In this document: piece after piece, positions 48,901-62,500 of the stretch | Position numbering within the stretch: the stretch's first letter is position 1 | Layout: the number at the start of each line of letters is the position of its first letter | Assembly (NCBI GenBank): GCA_036785705.1 | Contig: JAWUZG010000159.1 | Coordinates: 4,154,001 to 4,218,000, forward strand | Reading direction: 5' to 3' | Length of the DNA stretch: 64,000 bases | Source: Acanthornis magna | Lineage: Eukaryota > Chordata > Aves > Passeriformes > Acanthizidae | Notes under the pieces: model-generated | Database searches by the model: none | The model's input: the letters and a program-made list of their open reading frames with translations, nothing else | What the model was told of the DNA's origin: nothing | Position numbers and translations under genes: made by a program

Positions 48901-51900
48901 TACAGTATTTTGAATATTGCCAAAGGTGGATTCTAGCAAAAGGTGTGAGACGGCTGAGCAATCCATGAAGTTTAACCACAAAGTGAATATCCTGCAAAGG
49001 AAAAAAAATTCCAAGTGTATTAAATAATTCAGAAGTTAATGAGGAATCTTAGCTTTAGAACACTTTCCCAATTTTGGGAAGGTGTCCATGTGCATCACTT
49101 GATTTGACTAATCTGAAACATTTTTAGCAACCCCACAAAACTGCCTTAATCTAACATTAAATGTCTGCTGTCCCAAAAGGCAAATCCCTCGCTGAGCTCC
49201 CAGGAGCAGAGCAGCTTCACTGAGAGGCTCCTGGTGCCTCGGGCTGCCCTTGCCAAGGCTGGGAGCGGCAGGGGCCGAGCTCACCTGCTGGAACATCACC
49301 TTCACACTCACTGAAATGTGCTGGGGAGCTCTGAGAGGAGCAGTGCCTCAGCTCTGCCTGCCAAATCCTACAGCAGCAGCAGGTAATGGAGTGGAGCTCA
49401 GGAAAGGGAAAAAAAGTCATCCTGCAGACTCTGACGTGTTCCCCAAACATAATTTGATGGGATTTCCCAGGGACTGCCTAACCAGCTCTGCACTCGGGGC
49501 TGAGCCATGGAAGAGCAGCAGAAATCCTGCATTAACAGAAGTGACAATTCAATCTCTTTTCAAATCAGATGTCAAGAAGAAACTTCATCATGACAATGCA
49601 AAGAGACAGTGACGGACAGCCAGGTATTTATTAAGTTTTGCTACCACGGTGTTGTACTCGGTGTCTCCAAAGGTGTCTCAGTTGCTCTGGGAAGGGAACT
49701 CTGCCTTTTGGGAAGCCCAGCTCAGTGTGCCCTGACCTTCCCTGTCCCTAACTGGATCACTCAGTAGAAAGAAATGTTATATTCACTTTACAGCTTCAGC
49801 AAGGTGAGAAGCAACATCTTATGATTTACTGTCTCCCTTCGCAGTGAGGCATAGCACAAGTGCCATCCATCTCTGGCACAGAGACTGTAATATTTGCCCC
49901 AGCACAGATATAAATTCATGACCTTCTCCATACATTAAATATTAGGAGTTCTTGAGTGTTACCGCACTTCGTCAAAATAAAATCATCGCCCCATAGGAAA
50001 GGGACATTGTAAATTAACATGGAAACAAAATTGCTCAGCGAGTTTGCCAAACTGGGATGTGGTGACCAAAAAACTGTTCCTTATGAAGACAGAAAGACAA
50101 AATAATAGGCCTGTTGCATTCAAGGTACTAATGTAATCAAATAACTGCTGCAATTAGTGTGACTTGTCAGGTGCTCTTCCAGAGCTTGTCAGAAAACCTG
50201 TAACAGGTTTTGTTGTGACTTTATTTAACACCCTCGTCACTCACTCTGTCATCATTTGCTTCTTACTTGTTACTGTAGGTGTTCCAACCTCTTGCACTCT
50301 GATGTTTCACAAACTTTGCCAGCAATATATTGGATTTGTCAGCCAATTCTAAACTTGCTAAGTTTATGACCATAATTTAAAGCTACTTTTCCTCCCTCAA
50401 CAGCAAAACCCAAGGAAACAGAAGAAAACCAACAAGCCGAAACTCAAACTCATCTCCAAAATGCAACCAGTGGATCCTGGGATGAATCTGCCTTGCCCTC
50501 AGCTCTCCCTTTGGACATCCCTGGACGTGGTCTGGCTGCTCACACCCTGCAGCAGTGCAATAATTCACTGTACCACCGTGGTTTGTGCAAGAGAAAGCAG
50601 AGAGAGGATTTAGTCTTCCAAAAGCATTGATTCCTTCCTCTCATTTTTCTCCTCTTCCCTTACACTGTACTTGAGCAATGTAAACAAAGCTTCTCCTGTG
50701 CTCACTCTTACTCATCAGGAGTGTACAATCCCAGGAAAGAATCAGGGGTCATTCGAAAGGCAAAAATGTCATAGAATACACTAAAATCATGTTGGACTTG
50801 GCGCTTTCTGAGTGCCATGAACTGAGCACTGTTTTGGGGAGAACTAGGTGATCTCAAAGTGTTCCACAGACCACATCCTGCATTTGAGTTGTAATGAAGG
50901 AGAGCAAAGTATGAGAGCAATTTGTCATTTATTCTCAGGTGGAGGGCACTCAGTACAGGACTCAGTAGGAGTCCCGCGGCACACAGATAACATGGCTTTT
51001 CTATCAGAACACCATTTCACGACTGTCTTTGTGTTAAACAGAGTAATTAGTGCATTGGGAGCCCCAGCTCAGAGGCATTTCCTGTGCCTCTATTAGTGCA
51101 TCGTATCTCTGAAATCCAATCGCACCCAGGGCTGATGCCAACAGCTCCACTCAGAGACCTTTCTCCTGAGGACCCTTCTCCATTCCTTTCTTCTTGTCCA
51201 ATGAAGATATTACTCCTTGGGTACTAATTATACATCAGTGAGGTCTAAATTATCTTCTTTTTCAAGCAAATGAGAGAGAAAAATGGACTCTGTACCCCCC
51301 AATCCTGGGGGCTAATTTCTAGACAATATTGCACATTTTCTACGCGGCTCTTTTTTTTTCCAGGTGCTTCAACACTGAAGTGTTGCGACACTGTGTAAAT
51401 TATGGTTTGCAAATGAACAATGAGGACTCGCACAGCGATTTAGAAAACAAAGAATGCCTTTTATCCTGTGGAGAAAATAAAGATGGAACAGGCTGAAGGC
51501 CATGTGAGGATGTGGTAACTGGAGAGGCTAAATTGTATGCTGAAGTTATCAATTTTGTGTTCTAAGTGACAAACAGGTTAAATATCACTGAAGTTAAGAT
51601 GGTGTAAAACCTGCTCACTAAATGGAGCTTGAAGCAAAATACATCTCTTCTTTTGTTTACATTTTTCAAATATATTTTATAAACAAAAGCAAATATGTCA
51701 ACAATTTACACTCCTGTATGGAGCCAGAAACTCGAAACAAAACTGAGACACTGACTTGTGCCACCCCTTTAAAGGACACATGGAAGAAAAGGCAATGACT
51801 CTTGTTTATGAAGATTTATGTGACAAGAGAACCAAAGAGAGAAGGCAGAAGGAAGCACCACATACAGCTTAGGAGAACTGGCAGGCTGAGAAAAACTTAA

Positions 51901-54900
51901 TGAGCAATTTGGGGCCAATTAATGACTGGAAACAGCCAGGAGTGATAAGCAAAAGAACTTTCCAGTGGGGATCATAAACGCTGCACATTCTTTGTGGGAT
52001 AAAAAAATAAAAAAGAAGGAAAAAAGACTACATCAAGATGATCTGCATTCATCTGTTCTCTTGCTAAATGAAATAATCTGCAGCATCTGAAACGAGATGA
52101 ATCCTTTAGGTACAGTGTCTTAACACACCTCCACTCTTATATGTGACCTCCGTGCCAGACCAAAATAGATATTTATGGCATGAATTATGTATAAATATAT
52201 ACACATACATATGCATCCATACATGTAAACAGGGCTATGATTTATTCATTACTCTTCGACATTCTGGATAAAACAAGTGGAAACCAGGAGTGGAGGAGAT
52301 GCATTTACACTGACAGAGTAAAAACTGATGCACATTATTTATGAAGCCTGCTCTGTCAAAGAGTGTTGGTTTTGATGATCCCACTCGAGTCAATGCCACC
52401 CTTATCTGTCAAATAAGACACACACCAATCTACGGCTCCTCTGAGGGAGAAAAAAAGGGCTCCAAAAATGCACACCTTATTATAAATAAACATCAAGGCA
52501 CGGTCAGATAAAAAACAAGCCTTGGGGTGTGTGTGTGTGTTTTAATTGGCACCAGACAAAAAAAATGTACCCAGCGTGTGTGTGCACAGTCCCACAGCCG
52601 CAGAGTAGGATTGGCAGTTTTGAAATCAAGGTTTATATTTTCATTTCTGTTGGCACTGAAGAAGGCAGAGGAATAACTGTCAGAAAGCTGGAAAGCAGCA
52701 AAGACAAATGTAAAGATATTCTTCTTATTTGTCAGAAAATAAGAAGTTCAGATGCATCTTGTCATCAAAACAGTTTTGTTCCTAATGCTTCATTTTTCTT
52801 CTCTGTAGTTGAAGACTATTATAGAAACTAATAGAGGTGGGCAGCAATCTGATTTTCTGTTGTATGTGTCATTCTGAGATTTTGACAGGCTTTAGGTTCT
52901 TATAATTAAACAAAACAAAACCAGAAAAGAAGTTTATTGGGAACGAAAATCTGATTTGTGGGTAGTTGAAATGTGTCATTCAGGTTCCAGAGATTTAAAT
53001 TTTCTAACAAGATAATCCACTTTCCGTTTTTCACAAAGAGAGCGATCAGGGCTTGTTTTTCTGTGAAACATGTTATTTTGATTAATGAGAAAAAATGGAA
53101 AAACATTTCACTGAAATATTTTCGTTGGGTAGAATTTAAATTTCATGTTATGCAGGGACTCTGGCTCAGAGCACTGATATATAGCACTACAAAAATGAAG
53201 GAAGCTCCATGACAGCATTAAGTTAATTCTGGATTTACTCCAAAACCCCTAAGAGCAATATTTACTTCTACATTTTTAATAAGAAAAAATGTGCACAACG
53301 TACAAAATATCCTCAGAATCACTAATAAGAAGGAAGAACAAACAGAAAAGAGGACTGAAAAATATTGCAGAAAGGAAAGGACCCACACATCAACCAACAT
53401 TTTGCATGGAGTTTAATGAAGCAAACATTGGAGGTTTGAAGAGATGACAGCAAACATCCATTTCCTGTATTTGTATTACTGCAGTTTCTACAGAATCTAA
53501 CTGGAGATTTTCTCTTGACTGAGAAAATGTGTGACTATTACAGCAGGAAAGGTAATTATTTCTGCTCTTCAAATTTGCAGGTATTCTTAAAAAAATTAAA
53601 TCCTCCAACATTATTTTTTTTTATCACTGACCATCTTTCCCATAACCTCCCAGAGAAAGCATCCTTAGAGGAGGGGTCTTGTGTGAAAATTAAAATATTG
53701 TTTTCTGTCAAAGTAATCAATTCTTAGGCAAAATTTTGCCTCCAAATTGCACCGGCTCAGATCAGAGCAATCCCAGTAACCCAGCAAAGTTCCAAAACTC
53801 TTCTCCCTCTCAAATCCATAACTATTGTTGAAATCTAATGCTTTCCTTGACTTTTTGACTCTCTGAGTTAATCTTGAATCTCCATCAACTTAAAACCATT
53901 TTGCATCAACTTTTCCCGTTCCTAAGCCCAGAAGTGAGCGCTGCTCTGAACCATCAGATCAGATCTGCCTCGCTGGGCTCACGGTGACAAAATTCCAGCA
54001 GGCTCAGGGGTGGATGATGGAAATACACAACACCGGTCAGGACCATGGTGTCTGAAGGGATTAGAGAAACCCAGGCCTTTCCCATGTTGTTCCCACCAGC
54101 CAAAGAGGGAGAATGATTTGTAGGACACCCAAACTCCAGAGAGCTCCGCAGCTCTCGGGGGACAGCAGTGCACTGAGGGTGAGGTGACATTTCTGAGCTT
54201 TTTGAAAATAAGTGTTGGGAATAACCTGGTGAGAGACAACGCCCTTAATTACTCATTGTATCAAAGATATTTCAACAAACGCTCATGCAAAAACTCTCTC
54301 TTGTGGGTCGGAAATGTCCTGTTTTCACTCCACTCAGCCACAGAAACAAATGTTTTTTCCAGTGATTCAGGTTGAAGGAGTGTGGTAAGGGAAGCCAGAT
54401 CTTATTAGCACAACTGTATTCCTTTTCTTCTCGCAGACTTTGAGCTCAGTAGGTCATTTTGTGCTACAGCTAATATTTGTTCTGCATAAATTGGATTCAA
54501 TTTAATAAATACGATTCAATAAATACAAAGAAAATTAAGATTCATTTTTAAATAAACTGAAAGAGAAGATTAGTGAGTGTGGAAGCATGCAGGATTGCTT
54601 TATCTTTTAAAGCTAGGACTGTCCAGGAATTTTAAAATTAGAAGGGTAAAGATCTCATCTAATTTGGCAGTCACAGATATATTCTCACCTCATGGCCCAC
54701 AGGCTCCTGCAGTGGAAAGCTTCAGTGACTGGCAGGTCACATCACTTCTCCCCTCTCTTAAAATGCCTCTTTTCATCCAAAGAAAATTCTATTGATGGGA
54801 TTGAAATTTTAAAAAATAAACAAACAAACTTAATATGCTTACTGGGACCAAATGTGGGTTCATTTTAAAGGGTCAGAAATCAGCTGAGATTTTATGTGAT

Positions 54901-55747
54901 GAAAATGGAGAAGCTGAGCAAGTCTGTCAGTGGTTTACGTGTCTAATGAGAAGAAAATTTATCATCTAGTGCCAGCTGCGAAGGAAACCAAGCAATTATC
55001 ACCTCTGTATTTAATAAAGAGAGAAAGAAAAGCAAAAAAATAACTGTGGATTTGCTCTTCCTGCCATGTCAACAACAACAACCCCCTGAAGTAGTTACCA
55101 CAGATTCAGGAAACACTTTCAACCTTCACTCTAGAACTTGCAATAGTATTTTTAAATTTAAGCATAAGCATAATGTGAAATTTTAGAAACAGCAAATAGT
55201 GCTTTCCAGTGGAATCCTCTCTATTTATAGTGTTTCCCAGAGAGTGTGCAGACTCAGAGGGGAAGGCAGAAATATTTACAAAAATTTCACCATGTGAGAA
55301 AAAACGTTAAGGAACAAGTGTAAAACATGAAGATGAATGTAAATGTCTTTATAAAATACACCAAAGCTGTTAATTTTCTTATGGCCAAAAGCACTTGCTA
55401 ATGACTAGAGGGAAAAACTTTCTAAAAATTAAGAGTTTGCTGGGAACAAGAGATTGATTTGTGTTTGCTAACTTGGACTAATGAAAGCAACTGCCAATCA
55501 TGCCTGTTAGGAAGAAAATGTCTTGCAGCAGCTAAAATAGAGCTAAAAAGTTAAAAGGCAGTTCCGTGCTGGGTTCTGTAGGTGTGGAATATGCTCCGTA
55601 CAACAATCACAGCCCATCAAATGTGCCTGGACTAACAGCTGTGGTTAACAAAATGTCACTGAGCTGCTCTGCAGTCAATTCTGTCACCTCACACCACATT
55701 AGCACGGCGAGGATCGGGCTCTGTCCTGGTGCCCCAACACCTCAGTG

Positions 55748-55785
55748 TTTTTATTTATTTATTTATTTATTTTATTTATTTATTA
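55748..55785. repeat. (TTTA)n microsatellite
   Basis: About nine tandem TTTA units occur with one slip (an extra T) near the middle. Edges are approximate. Confidence 0.85.
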
Positions 55786-58700
55786 CATCTGTTTTTATTC
55801 CACATTCCTGCTCGGAGATCACAGCTGCTGCAGGACAAACGGAGGCGGTGACATTATTGGCCATGAGCTGTGTGCCGTACCTCGCTGGGGCTGCTGTTAT
55901 CATGTGGCAGCTGAGAAATGCTGGTGCAGGGAATGGCTGAGCAAATAAAAACAGCCAATAGGTGGAAAATTACAATGGGACCACAGAGGATTTGCTGGAA
56001 ATCTCTCAGACAGCGAAGGCAACTGTTCCTGAAAGGCAGGTTGCATCGCTGTTCGGGATATTTAACAGCATCTCATACACTTAAGAGTTACATTTGTATT
56101 TCATTTGGTTAAACAAAGGGGTTTTTTTTAGTAAATGGATTATTTAGGCCAGCTATTATCATTATACTCATTGTTGTCTGGTTTTATTGGAAGGCCTTTT
56201 TAATTCAGTGAGACTGCTCGGGCTGTGCTGTGTGACACTGAGAGTATTTCTCTTATTCCAAATAAGAATTTTGATCAAATGTCCCATTTCTCCCAACTAC
56301 CCAGCCAGTCTGTCAGAAACAGTCTAAACACTCAGAAATTATAAAGAAACAACCTGTGTTAAAACTAAGACCTCTTCATGCACTCTCAAAAAATCAGACT
56401 GGATGTTTTTCCAGATGTTTTTCGTGGTGTGCAGCAAGCACCACCACATTTTATTTATCTCCTTGACTTTAACTTGTGTTTTCCTCCCAGACTGGTCAAT
56501 AAAGGACTTGCATGGCAAAGGCAGAACAGGCTGCCACAAAATGGCATCAATTCTGTCGATTTCTTTGGAAAAGAAGTGAGCAATAAGGACAAAAACCTGC
56601 AAAACAGATTTCAAGCCATGTGTCAGAAAAGCAGTTCCATGACAGCACTCCAGGTCAGCTGAGCTGGGGCTGTTTGGGCAAACAGCACATGAAATAAGTT
56701 CATATTTTCTAATGCACTGTTCTGGGGCTGATACTCCTTCTCTTCCTCCTGGTTTTATACCAGAGAAGCCAAACTGTCAAGTTTGAGGCATTGAAGAATT
56801 AGGCCCTGTGGCTTCCAACTCTACACAGGATTGGGACAACCTCCTCATCTAAGCCTGAAAAGAGTCTCTAGCAGGAAACAAAGTCAGGAGAAAAGTGCAA
56901 TGTAAGGCTGAATTTCATTCCATTGTAGCATATTTTCATACTGCATAACATTTTATCAATTCTACTCTCTATTTCACTGTTGAAAGGGCTTTTCTCTCCA
57001 TTCTTTCTTTCCTGATGCCAGTGATAACTGAGTTTGGCCTTTTTTTTTATCCCAGCATGATAATTTTGCAGTAATCTTTCATAAATCTCAGCATGTTCTC
57101 AGAAAGTAAATGATGGCGTAATTTATCACTATTGAAAATGCATTTTTTGCCGTGACAGTATAATTAGACATTCTTTCCAGGAGACATATTAAGTATATAC
57201 CAATGTATTAAAGTTCCTGTGCTGCAGATCCGTTTAGTTGATTTATTCCTTGTCTCTGCCTTCCTTACCTTATCATGATACCCATACAGTCGTGCATTCT
57301 CAGTGCAAGTTAAAAAAAAAAAAAAATGAAAAAAAGCTCAGGCAAGGAAGCAACACATTGTAAGAAACAGTATCCGTAGGTTAACTAATTCAAGTGGGAA
57401 CAGGATGCAATTTGGCTGCACTTTTGTACCAATTCAGAACGCATTAATTATGCAGTGATCAAAATAATTTCCCATGCATAATGCTGACCTCATTCACTAG
57501 AGGGCAACAAAACCCCAGTTTAAAAAGCCTCCACCTTCTCCTTTCAATGACAGAGCACTTTTAATAAGATGCGGCATGGATTTCATAATGAGCACCCTAT
57601 TAATTTTACATCAGTAGAGTTACTCCTGAGCAGGCAGGCTGGGAGCAGGGAGGATCGAGGCTCCCACAGGTGCCAGGGAGGTGTTGTTGGGGTCCCAGCC
57701 CCACAGCAGATGCTGGGGGTGCTCATTTGTGGGGTCTGGCCCAGGTTACCCCACCAAGCTCTGCTCCACAAACCCCCCTGGACCTCATGCAGGTTCTGTA
57801 GATCAAAGCCTGTGGGTTTATCCAGAGATCATAAAGATACCCGCGTTCAAGCTGCTTAAACTGTGGCAATGAACAGCTCTCATCTGTCTGACTGGGCTTT
57901 GCTTTTGATCAGGGAGGTTTGGGGACCATTTGCTGCCTGGCTCTGCCCCTGAGCTGCTCCTTCTGCCATCACCTTGTCCCTCCGACTAAAGGGAATGAAT
58001 CTTTTCGTGCTTAACCAAACTGCAATGGAAACCCTTTGCTTGTAATTTTTGAGGATGTTTGTTAGGAAGTCTGAAAGAGTTGATACTATCTCTGCCAACA
58101 CTCTAGCAACTAATTAGTTTACTATGGACCACCACGTTAGCTCTGCTAATTTAATTTTGAAAAGTTCACTGTGCATAATAAAATCTGGTTGCTGGATCTT
58201 CTCCTCCAGTTGTAAATAAGAAATAGCTATTACTGTTATGGGCTATTGAAAAAGGGCTTCATACACTGTGAAAAAATGATTACACAGACACAGACCCAAC
58301 CAATTGAAAAATAATTATGTGAATTTGTCTTTTGTCCTCAGATGCAAGTAATGGCTAATGCAAATAAACTGCCAGAGAAGTATTTTATGTGCCTTTTATA
58401 GCATGAATAAGAATACATTTAACCCATTTTTGATGAATAGCTGGCTGGTTTTTTTTTGGTTTTTTTTTTCCCCACTGGTTTTGTTAGAGAAAACAATTAT
58501 TAGGACCAGATGCAAATAGCCATCTCTTAAAGCAGCTGCTCCCAGCAGCACATCCTTGGCCTCTCCTTTCGAGAGGTTCCTCCCAAGAGGTGCCCACACA
58601 CATCCAGTCCCATTCCTGTGTTTCAGAGGCACTGCAGAGACTCGGAAGGGGTGGGTGCTGCTCAGGAGGGGAGAGATGTACAAATACATTTTTCTATTAC

Positions 58701-58929
58701 ACACTTGACAGCCCCTTGGGAAAACAAGTCTAAGAAATGTGCAACCTTGAAATGTGTGTGCGCTGCGAGGGATATTTTCAATGTGAACCCTGTGTTGGGA
58801 TTTTCAGAGTCTTTAATCATTTGGCTCTGCTGGGGAAGAGAGCTTTACTGAGGCTCCCAAACAAGAAGAAGGGCTCGATTTGGATTTGCTCTGCTTGGAG
58901 AGAGGTGGAGAGGGCTGTCCATGCTGCAC

Positions 58930-58934
58930 CCCCT
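58930..58934. repeat. Target-site duplication, left copy (CCCCT)
   Basis: Five bases directly before the LTR terminus are identical to 59542-59546. Confidence 0.75.
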
Positions 58935-59541
58935 TGTAGGATTTTGGGTGCCCGGTTTTGTGTCGGACGGTCGGGATGGAGACAAGAGATCTCTGAAGTT
59001 TGGTCTTAGAGCATGAGGTTTATTGTGAAAGGGCAGGGGTGTAGGGGAGCTGCCAGGAGCTGCCAGACACAGCTCAGAGCAGGGCAGAGAGGTAAGAGAG
59101 AGAGAGAGAGAAGAAAGCAGAATCGAATACCGTGGTTGCCATTTACAATACAATAAATCATCTTCTGTGCTGAATATTCTAATTTTCACTAACCAATCTA
59201 GAACAAGCTACAAATCCTACAACATTTACACACAGCCTATGAGAGTCATTGCATTACCATACGGCATTAGATTTTAAACCCTAAAAACTGCTTTTTGGAC
59301 CCTCTGCCGAGTTGGTAGGGTCTGCTCTGACCCTTGGACCTGTCTGCAAGCAGAGGGGATTGTTTAATCAAAAGGTGGATTACCTTCAGTGGCCACACCA
59401 TTGTTTTCCAGTTGTTCAGTAACTGGAGTTTGGTATCTCAAAGCTTGTCTTCATTTCAATCTCGCTTATAGTTTCCATATTCTCAACATCTTTTGCCAAG
59501 TAATCATATTTACAATATTTCCTATTTCATCTTCCCCAACA
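58935..59541 (-). mobile_element. Solo LTR of an endogenous retrovirus
   Basis: This 607-bp element, read on the minus strand, begins TGTTGGGG and ends CCTACA, so the termini form the imperfect inverted repeat TGTtGG/CCtACA. It is flanked on both sides by the 5-bp duplication CCCCT (58930-58934 and 59542-59546). A polyadenylation signal AATAAA lies at 59024-59019, 84 nt from the 3' end, where it should be in an LTR. A CT microsatellite sits upstream of it (about 59096-59111). There is no internal retroviral sequence next to it, so it is a solo LTR left after recombination between two LTRs. A 5-bp duplication is typical of ERVL-like elements, but the class is inferred. Confidence 0.82.
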
Positions 59542-59546
59542 CCCCT
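59542..59546. repeat. Target-site duplication, right copy (CCCCT)
   Basis: Five bases directly after the LTR terminus are identical to 58930-58934. Confidence 0.75.
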
Positions 59547-62500
59547 GGCAGGGCACTGCAATCCGTGCCTGGTTAGCAATGCTCTCTCTGCACACAGTGC
59601 AGTGACACATCCTCTTCCCACCAAAGTATTTAACAATTTCCTTTGAAATGCAACTCATTATACAAAAGCAGAACTAAATAAAAAATACTCCAGAGAGAGA
59701 ACAGATTGCTAGATATAGATTAGATGTGCAGCCTAATCCTTCACAAGCATTAAATATTTAACATAATCACACCACAGGTGACAGGAAGATGTCTGCATTG
59801 TTTAATTAGACTTAATTAAACATAAGGAAAATCTAATACTAATTCAGGCCTAGCTTTTAAATTGATTACAAAACTCTCTTTTTAAAGTACTTTTGTATCC
59901 GGAAAAATGTATTCTTTCGTTCATTAGCTGGGGAATCCTTGCCGTGCAGTGCTCAAAGCCCATGAAGAGACGATCTGTTGTGCTCAAAAGCCCATGGATG
60001 AGAGGAACTTTTCTCCACTGGGTTAAGGACAAAGCCAGAGGACTTGGCACTGCCAGCAGGCTCTAATGCTGAGCTCTTTTGGCCATATTTTGTAGAAGCC
60101 ATTACACTCGGGACATCATTTTTTTCTATTACCTCTTTTATGGTCTTATTGTTTACAAGAAAATAGATAGAGCATTTAATTATGAGATGGACTTAATGTT
60201 CTATAACAACTCCTGTATGCAATGCATTGCCTCTGGAGCTCTGCTCACAACTCACATTAATGCGACAAATGAAAAAACCCAAACTAAACAGTGTAACAGA
60301 GAAGATGTTTTGCGAGAGGAGGGTGATATCTAATGCTATGAATCATTCCCTGATAATATTCTCACGTCTTCCAGTTAAAGTTATGGTTCAGAACTGTGTT
60401 TAAGCACAGATGAATACAATATGAGTTGTCAAAGAGCCAGGGAAAATTTCTGCCATGCTATTTTGTTTCCCAATCATCTTACTTAGTGACATTAAGTGGG
60501 ATAGCCTGATAAAGGCAAAAAACAGCATCCTCATGACTGGATTAAAACTTAAAGTATTATTTCCTCTACAAAATAAAAGTTAGAAAGGATTAAAGAAATC
60601 AAGCCATAACCATCCTAAAAACGAATTAATCAATCCAGTGAGTCCCAGCTCTGCCAGGCAGCAGTGATCAAAGTCAGTTCCAGAGATTACCAAACTCATT
60701 GCTGTCTGTTGTTGATGTGATATTCTATATATCATTGTGATACTTTAGATCAAATAATTTATTGATGCAATATTGCAACCAGAGTACCACAGCTCTGTGC
60801 TTTTATTTATCACTGCTTGGTTTACTTGATGCTACAGCTGCTTTCCTCCTCCTCTGACTTTTGGGCTACTGCAAGTGATGTTTTGGGGGGAGGACACAGG
60901 TTGTGGAAATGCTAAGTGCTGAATTTTGTGTTCCAGATGTGTATTCTCTAAATATGAAAGCTGTAGCTGCTGTCATCAGCCTCACTTTGCCTTTGCTGGG
61001 TGTGTGCTCATCTCACAGACATGAGGGAGGGTTTTGTACCATGGATATGCACAGGCAGTAGGTTCTTGATCTGGATCTTTGGGACAGAAATTTAGGACAT
61101 TCTTTCTTTAAAGAAATTAGATCCGTACTGAATTGCTGCTATAAGTTTGGAACAAGAAATAGCAAAATAGCCATAAAAGAGTTACAACAATAAATACCTA
61201 TAACGCAGGTTAAGTAACAAACTCCTGGTCACACACAGCAAATGACTATTTTTTTTTCTGAAAGAGGTTCAGGCTTTTTTCCACATACAAAGTACTCAAA
61301 TTCTAGACCCAGGAAACAAAATGCTGTGGGTTGAGAACTTTTTCCTCCCTGGAACTGGGGGACAGCTGGGATTATTAGCACCCAGCAGAAGGTATCCAGT
61401 GCCTGAAGGAGACGATGAGGCCATGGGGGTGATTAATTCCCGGTTACACAAACCCAGCTCAAGGTTGATGTAGTGCATATATATATTTTAGGGCTCTCCT
61501 CTATGGAAGGTACATTGATAAACTAGAGACACTACTGAAGAGAGCAATAAAAATGATGGAGTGGACACAGTGCTTGTCCCAGGGAGTCAGGCTGAATGAA
61601 ATGGATGTGTGCCGTGAGGAGGAGCGGTGACAAACAGGGGACAGACGGGTTACAGGTGTATGAATGACTGAAGGTTACTGCCTGCTACTCCAGTGAGAGA
61701 TTAGTGCATTTCCAGGAGTTAAACACAAATTCCACAAGACTGTGATTCAGTCATAGCAATCTCTAAGGGTGCCAAGACCATCCTAGAAAAATTCCCGAAG
61801 AAAGATAATCCATAAATACATCCCTGGCAGTGCTTCCCTCCGGAGAGAAAGGAGAGGCGCTGATCCTCACAGGAGGAGTCCCTGGCTCCTCGTGTCCCCC
61901 CCAAGGCTCACCTCACAGTCACACCTGCAGGAGGGGAGGCACATCCCCAGCCCTGGCCCTGCCACCACGTGCTGTCCCTCCAGGCCACAAGCTCTGGCCA
62001 CGTCAGGTCTGCACCAGGAAAGGGAAGATGTAAATAGAGTAAAGGAGAACAACCTCACGCAGCTTTCCCTGTGATGGGCCCAGCACCAGCAGAGAGCAAG
62101 GGGCAGAAAGGATTGAGCAGCAGCACTGAGACACCTCCTGGGAGCAGAGCAAATAATTTGGGTGCCTGTCCTCGCTCATGGCTAAAGCGCCGAATATCTC
62201 CAACGATGTCCTTTTAGATAATTTGTGGTAAATGTACACAATCAATGCCTTAACACAATGATTCATCTCTCTGTTTCGGAGCTCACCACAGTGTGTGGGG
62301 GTTTTTACATTCCAGAAACTGTTCCAAGCATGAAGAGATCAGCGCAGAGCAAACTGCAGATATCAGATCTTACACATCCTTTCGTAGGTTGCTTTCCACG
62401 GTGTGTAGGTTTCAGATTTACCACAGCCCCTCCCTGGAGGACATCTGGAATCCTCAGCTTTGTACCAGAGTTTCAATAGGGGAATATTAATGTTTAAACT

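Larger units (their letters stand above)
41368..58929. other. Intergenic sequence, no gene recognised
   Basis: This is non-coding sequence with scattered short open frames (none above about 124 codons), poly-A and poly-T runs (42149-42166, 45702-45719), a TG run at 52527-52540 and a TTTA run near 55748-55785. GC-rich islands lie near 43825-43962 and 47120-47950. No splice-bounded exon or RNA gene is supported. Confidence 0.7.

Noticed and set aside
61495..61620. Weak resemblance to the coding-side 3' part of a CR1 element ('gagagcaataaaaatgatgg')
   Set aside because: Only one short string resembles CR1 and the flanks do not continue the match.
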